Assembly (NCBI GenBank): GCA_013289765.1 | Contig: JABCZI010000010.1 | Span: 62,001-126,000, forward strand | DNA: 64,000 nucleotides | From: Acidobacteriota bacterium | Lineage (GTDB): Bacteria > Acidobacteriota > Terriglobia > Terriglobales > Acidobacteriaceae | Reading direction: 5' to 3' | Part shown: in pieces, positions 62,204-64,000 of the stretch | Numbering within the stretch: position 1 is the stretch's first letter | How the letters are laid out: each line of letters begins with the position of its first letter | Position numbers and translations under genes: made by a program | The notes under the pieces: model-generated | What the model saw: only the letters and a program-made list of their open reading frames with translations | Database searches by the model: none | Told to the model about the DNA's origin: nothing

Positions 62204-63316
62204 CTACTCCTTGGGAACCGCGGCAATGAAGGGTATCGAAACCGAGGCTGTTACGCCACCCGTGCGTTCATTTTGCAGCCTCATCTCGAACTTGTCGCCG
62301 TAAAGGCCGCGCAGGCGCGTGCGTACGTTGGAGATCCCTACGCCGGAAGAAGTCTTCTCCCAGTCCGCCGGCAGACTTGGACCTTCGTTATAAACGCTGA
62401 GTGTGATGGTGCCGTTGCAGCGCGACGCGGCGATGCGAATGACGCCTCCTTGGACGCGTTGGGCAATGCCATGCTTCACCGCGTTTTCCACCATGGGCTG
62501 CAGAATCAAGCTGGGAACCTCAGCTGAAAAGAGTTCGGCGGGGACATCCACGCTTACCTGAAGGTGCTCGGCAAATCTTACCTTCTGGATGTCTAGATAT
62601 TTTTGCGCGAACTCCAATTCCTCGATCAGTCGAACCTGCTGCCGATCAGAATCTTGAACGACGCGGCGCAGAAAGTCGCTGAGGCCGGCGATCATGCTGA
62701 CCGCCGCATCATTTCTTTTCTCGCGCACCAGTCCGGCAATAGCGTTGAGAGTGTTAAAAAGAAAATGGGGCTCGATTTGCCGGCGGAGGGCATTGAGCTG
62801 CGCCTTCGAGAGTTGCTCGCTGAGCTTCGCGGCCTCGGTTCGTTGCATGGCCAGCCGCTCCCTGGAGTCCAACATATAAGCAATCAGCAGAAGGACGCCG
62901 TAAAGAATTAGATAAGAGAGAAGTCCGTTATCAAACTTGTGCAACCAGAGATCAATGAACGGATCTGGACCAGGAGGCTTGGCCCACGGGTTGAGTAGTT
63001 TCTCCCAGCCAGCGATCCAGGCGGCGTACACCAGACCGATCGCGGCGCAGGCGGAGATGTGCACGCCCCATGTGGCGAAGCGTCTCCATTGGTCTGGAGG
63101 ATACTGGCGGCTGAGGCGCAGTACCCAGGGCGTGGCCAGTGCCCACGGCAGCCAGGAAAGCAGAAGAGTGACGAACAAGTGGCCCCAGGCGTGGTGCATG
63201 CCTTCGGCCCGCATGACGAAGACTGTCTGCGTCGCATCGAAGAGCCCAACGCCCGACCAAATGGCTGCGATCCAAAACCATCGTGGCGGCTCGGTGCGTG
63301 TGAGCGCGGTCGGCAT
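62204..63316 (-). CDS. LytS/YehU-type sensor histidine kinase
   Basis: A 370-residue membrane sensor with about four membrane helices in the first 150 residues, a linker helix, and a His_kinase domain (about 165-260) with phospho-acceptor His184 in IEPHFLFNTLNAI. The HATPase domain has MVENAVKHGI and GVGISNVRTRL. It pairs with the LytTR regulator five bases downstream. The signal is unknown; it may control the genes that follow or the divergent cytochrome gene. Confidence 0.92.
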   Translation of the reverse strand: MPTALTRTEPPRWFWIAAIWSGVGLFDATQTVFVMRAEGMHHAWGHLFVTLLLSWLPWALATPWVLRLSRQYPPDQWRRFATWGVHISACAAIGLVYAAWIAGWEKLLNPWAKPPGPDPFIDLWLHKFDNGLLSYLILYGVLLLIAYMLDSRERLAMQRTEAAKLSEQLSKAQLNALRRQIEPHFLFNTLNAIAGLVREKRNDAAVSMIAGLSDFLRRVVQDSDRQQVRLIEELEFAQKYLDIQKVRFAEHLQVSVDVPAELFSAEVPSLILQPMVENAVKHGIAQRVQGGVIRIAASRCNGTITLSVYNEGPSLPADWEKTSSGVGISNVRTRLRGLYGDKFEMRLQNERTGGVTASVSIPFIAAVPKE

Positions 63317-63428
63317 ATCGAGAATCGTACTCTAGAGCATGGCCAGGTGGGCTAACAATGCAGCGAATCGCCGGCACCGTGCAGCGGGACGTCTGGCCGG
63401 CTAACAGCGGTTGAGAGATACTGCCGGC

Positions 63429-64000
63429 ATGATCAGCAAAACGAAACTCCTATTGCTCGTTGCTGCCGTGCTGTTGTTCGCGGCCGCTTTTGGCCCATCG
63501 AGGACTCCATCGAGTTCGAACGTGGAATATAACAGCGACGCTCAACTCAAGTTTCCCGAACACTACCGCGAGTGGGTTTACCTGACCACGGGGTTCGACA
63601 TGAGTTACAGCCCGGCGATGCAAATGGGCCATCACATGTTCGACAACGTGTTTGTGAATCCCGAAGCGTACAAGGCTTTCGTGGAAACAGGCACCTGGCC
63701 CGACAAAACGGTGCTCGTGCTCGAAGGGCGGGGCGCGGAGGGAAAAGGGTCGATCAACAAGAGCGGCAACTATCAAGGAACAGAGACCATGGGGGTAGAG
63801 GTGCACGTAAAGGATGAAGCGCGGTTTCCCGGAAAGTGGGCGTTCTTCGGCTTTGATGATGAAAAGAAGCCCGCGAAGATGATTGCAACAACCGCCAACT
63901 GTTATAGCTGCCACGTTGATCATGCCGCGGTCGACACAACGTTCGTGCAGTTCTATCCCACGCTGTTGCCCATTGCAAAGGCCAAGGGAACGCTATCCGC
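63429..64000 (+). CDS. Cytochrome P460-family protein (partial, C-terminus off window)
   Basis: 190 visible residues. The N-terminal signal is SKTKLLLLVAAVLLFAAAF; a cytochrome P460-like domain follows (FPEHYREWVYLTTGFDMSY, FVNPEAYKAFVETGTWPDKTVLVLEGRG). The heme-binding motif is CYSCH at 158-162. Such proteins are periplasmic haem proteins; some oxidise hydroxylamine, but the function of short homologues is unclear. It is divergent from the LytS/LytTR genes across 112 bases. The end is not visible. Confidence 0.8.
   Translation, partial: MISKTKLLLLVAAVLLFAAAFGPSRTPSSSNVEYNSDAQLKFPEHYREWVYLTTGFDMSYSPAMQMGHHMFDNVFVNPEAYKAFVETGTWPDKTVLVLEGRGAEGKGSINKSGNYQGTETMGVEVHVKDEARFPGKWAFFGFDDEKKPAKMIATTANCYSCHVDHAAVDTTFVQFYPTLLPIAKAKGTLS

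Overview
The window looks like chromosomal DNA of an Acidobacteriota (Terriglobia/Koribacter-like) bacterium. The reasons are a GC-rich, Gram-negative gene set (Tol-Pal, TolC, a large TonB-dependent carboxypeptidase-like receptor), a VWFA-related protein with TPRs of a type common in acidobacteria, a TPR-fused Ser/Thr kinase, a full hopanoid cluster, and dispersed short palindromes between genes. This assignment is an inference from gene content, not from a marker gene. I see no rRNA, tRNA, CRISPR array, prophage or intact insertion sequence.

Layout. 0-3.2 kb (minus): tolQ-tolR-tolA/tonB-tolB, with tolB cut by the window start. 3.4-6.7 kb (plus): a PRC-barrel protein, recN with an odd in-frame insertion, and a Phd/VapC-type toxin-antitoxin pair with a perfect palindrome over its promoter. 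6.9-17.4 kb (plus): ispH, squalene-hopene cyclase, hpnA, hpnG, two zinc alcohol dehydrogenases, hpnC, hpnD and hpnE. Together these supply isoprenoid precursor, make squalene, cyclise it and start side-chain elaboration. 17.6-24.6 kb: a TPR-VWA secreted protein, then on the minus strand a secreted protein, two half-size DMT transporters behind hpnJ, and a TolC-like protein. 24.7-29.3 kb (plus): a zinc-ribbon protein, then an assimilatory sulfate reduction operon (sulfite reductase, siroheme synthase half, uroporphyrinogen-III methyltransferase, APS/PAPS reductase), with a convergent LysR gene after it. 30.3-36.9 kb: gltB, ilvA and a secreted paralogue. 37.1-40.3 kb (minus): a TonB-dependent receptor behind a small His/Cys-rich exported protein. 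40.4-49.7 kb: a glycosyltransferase, a methyltransferase, two aminotransferases, a 2-hydroxyacid dehydrogenase, a broken GH20 hexosaminidase, an MBL hydrolase, a zinc-ribbon protein and an SDR. 49.9-57.4 kb: a secreted protein, a Fis-type regulator, cvpA, purC and smc. 57.9-64 kb: a pair of unknown small proteins (one frameshifted) behind a TPR kinase, a LytS/LytTR two-component system, and a partial cytochrome P460.

The most striking element is the leader of the sulfate-assimilation operon (25132-25346). It holds a good sigma70-type promoter placed so close to the start that the message would be almost leaderless. Next comes a 30-residue peptide with eight Cys among 12 consecutive residues, then mutually exclusive RNA pairings 1:2, 2:3 and 3:4, and a strong intrinsic terminator 14 bases before the sulfite reductase start. 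It has the full architecture of a trp-type transcription attenuator, but reading cysteine. Other items worth attention are two alcohol dehydrogenases embedded in the hopanoid operon, a repeat-like insertion inside recN, a chain of overlapping minigenes at a methyltransferase start, a large acidic insertion in the SMC head, and the unknown small-protein pair downstream of the kinase.
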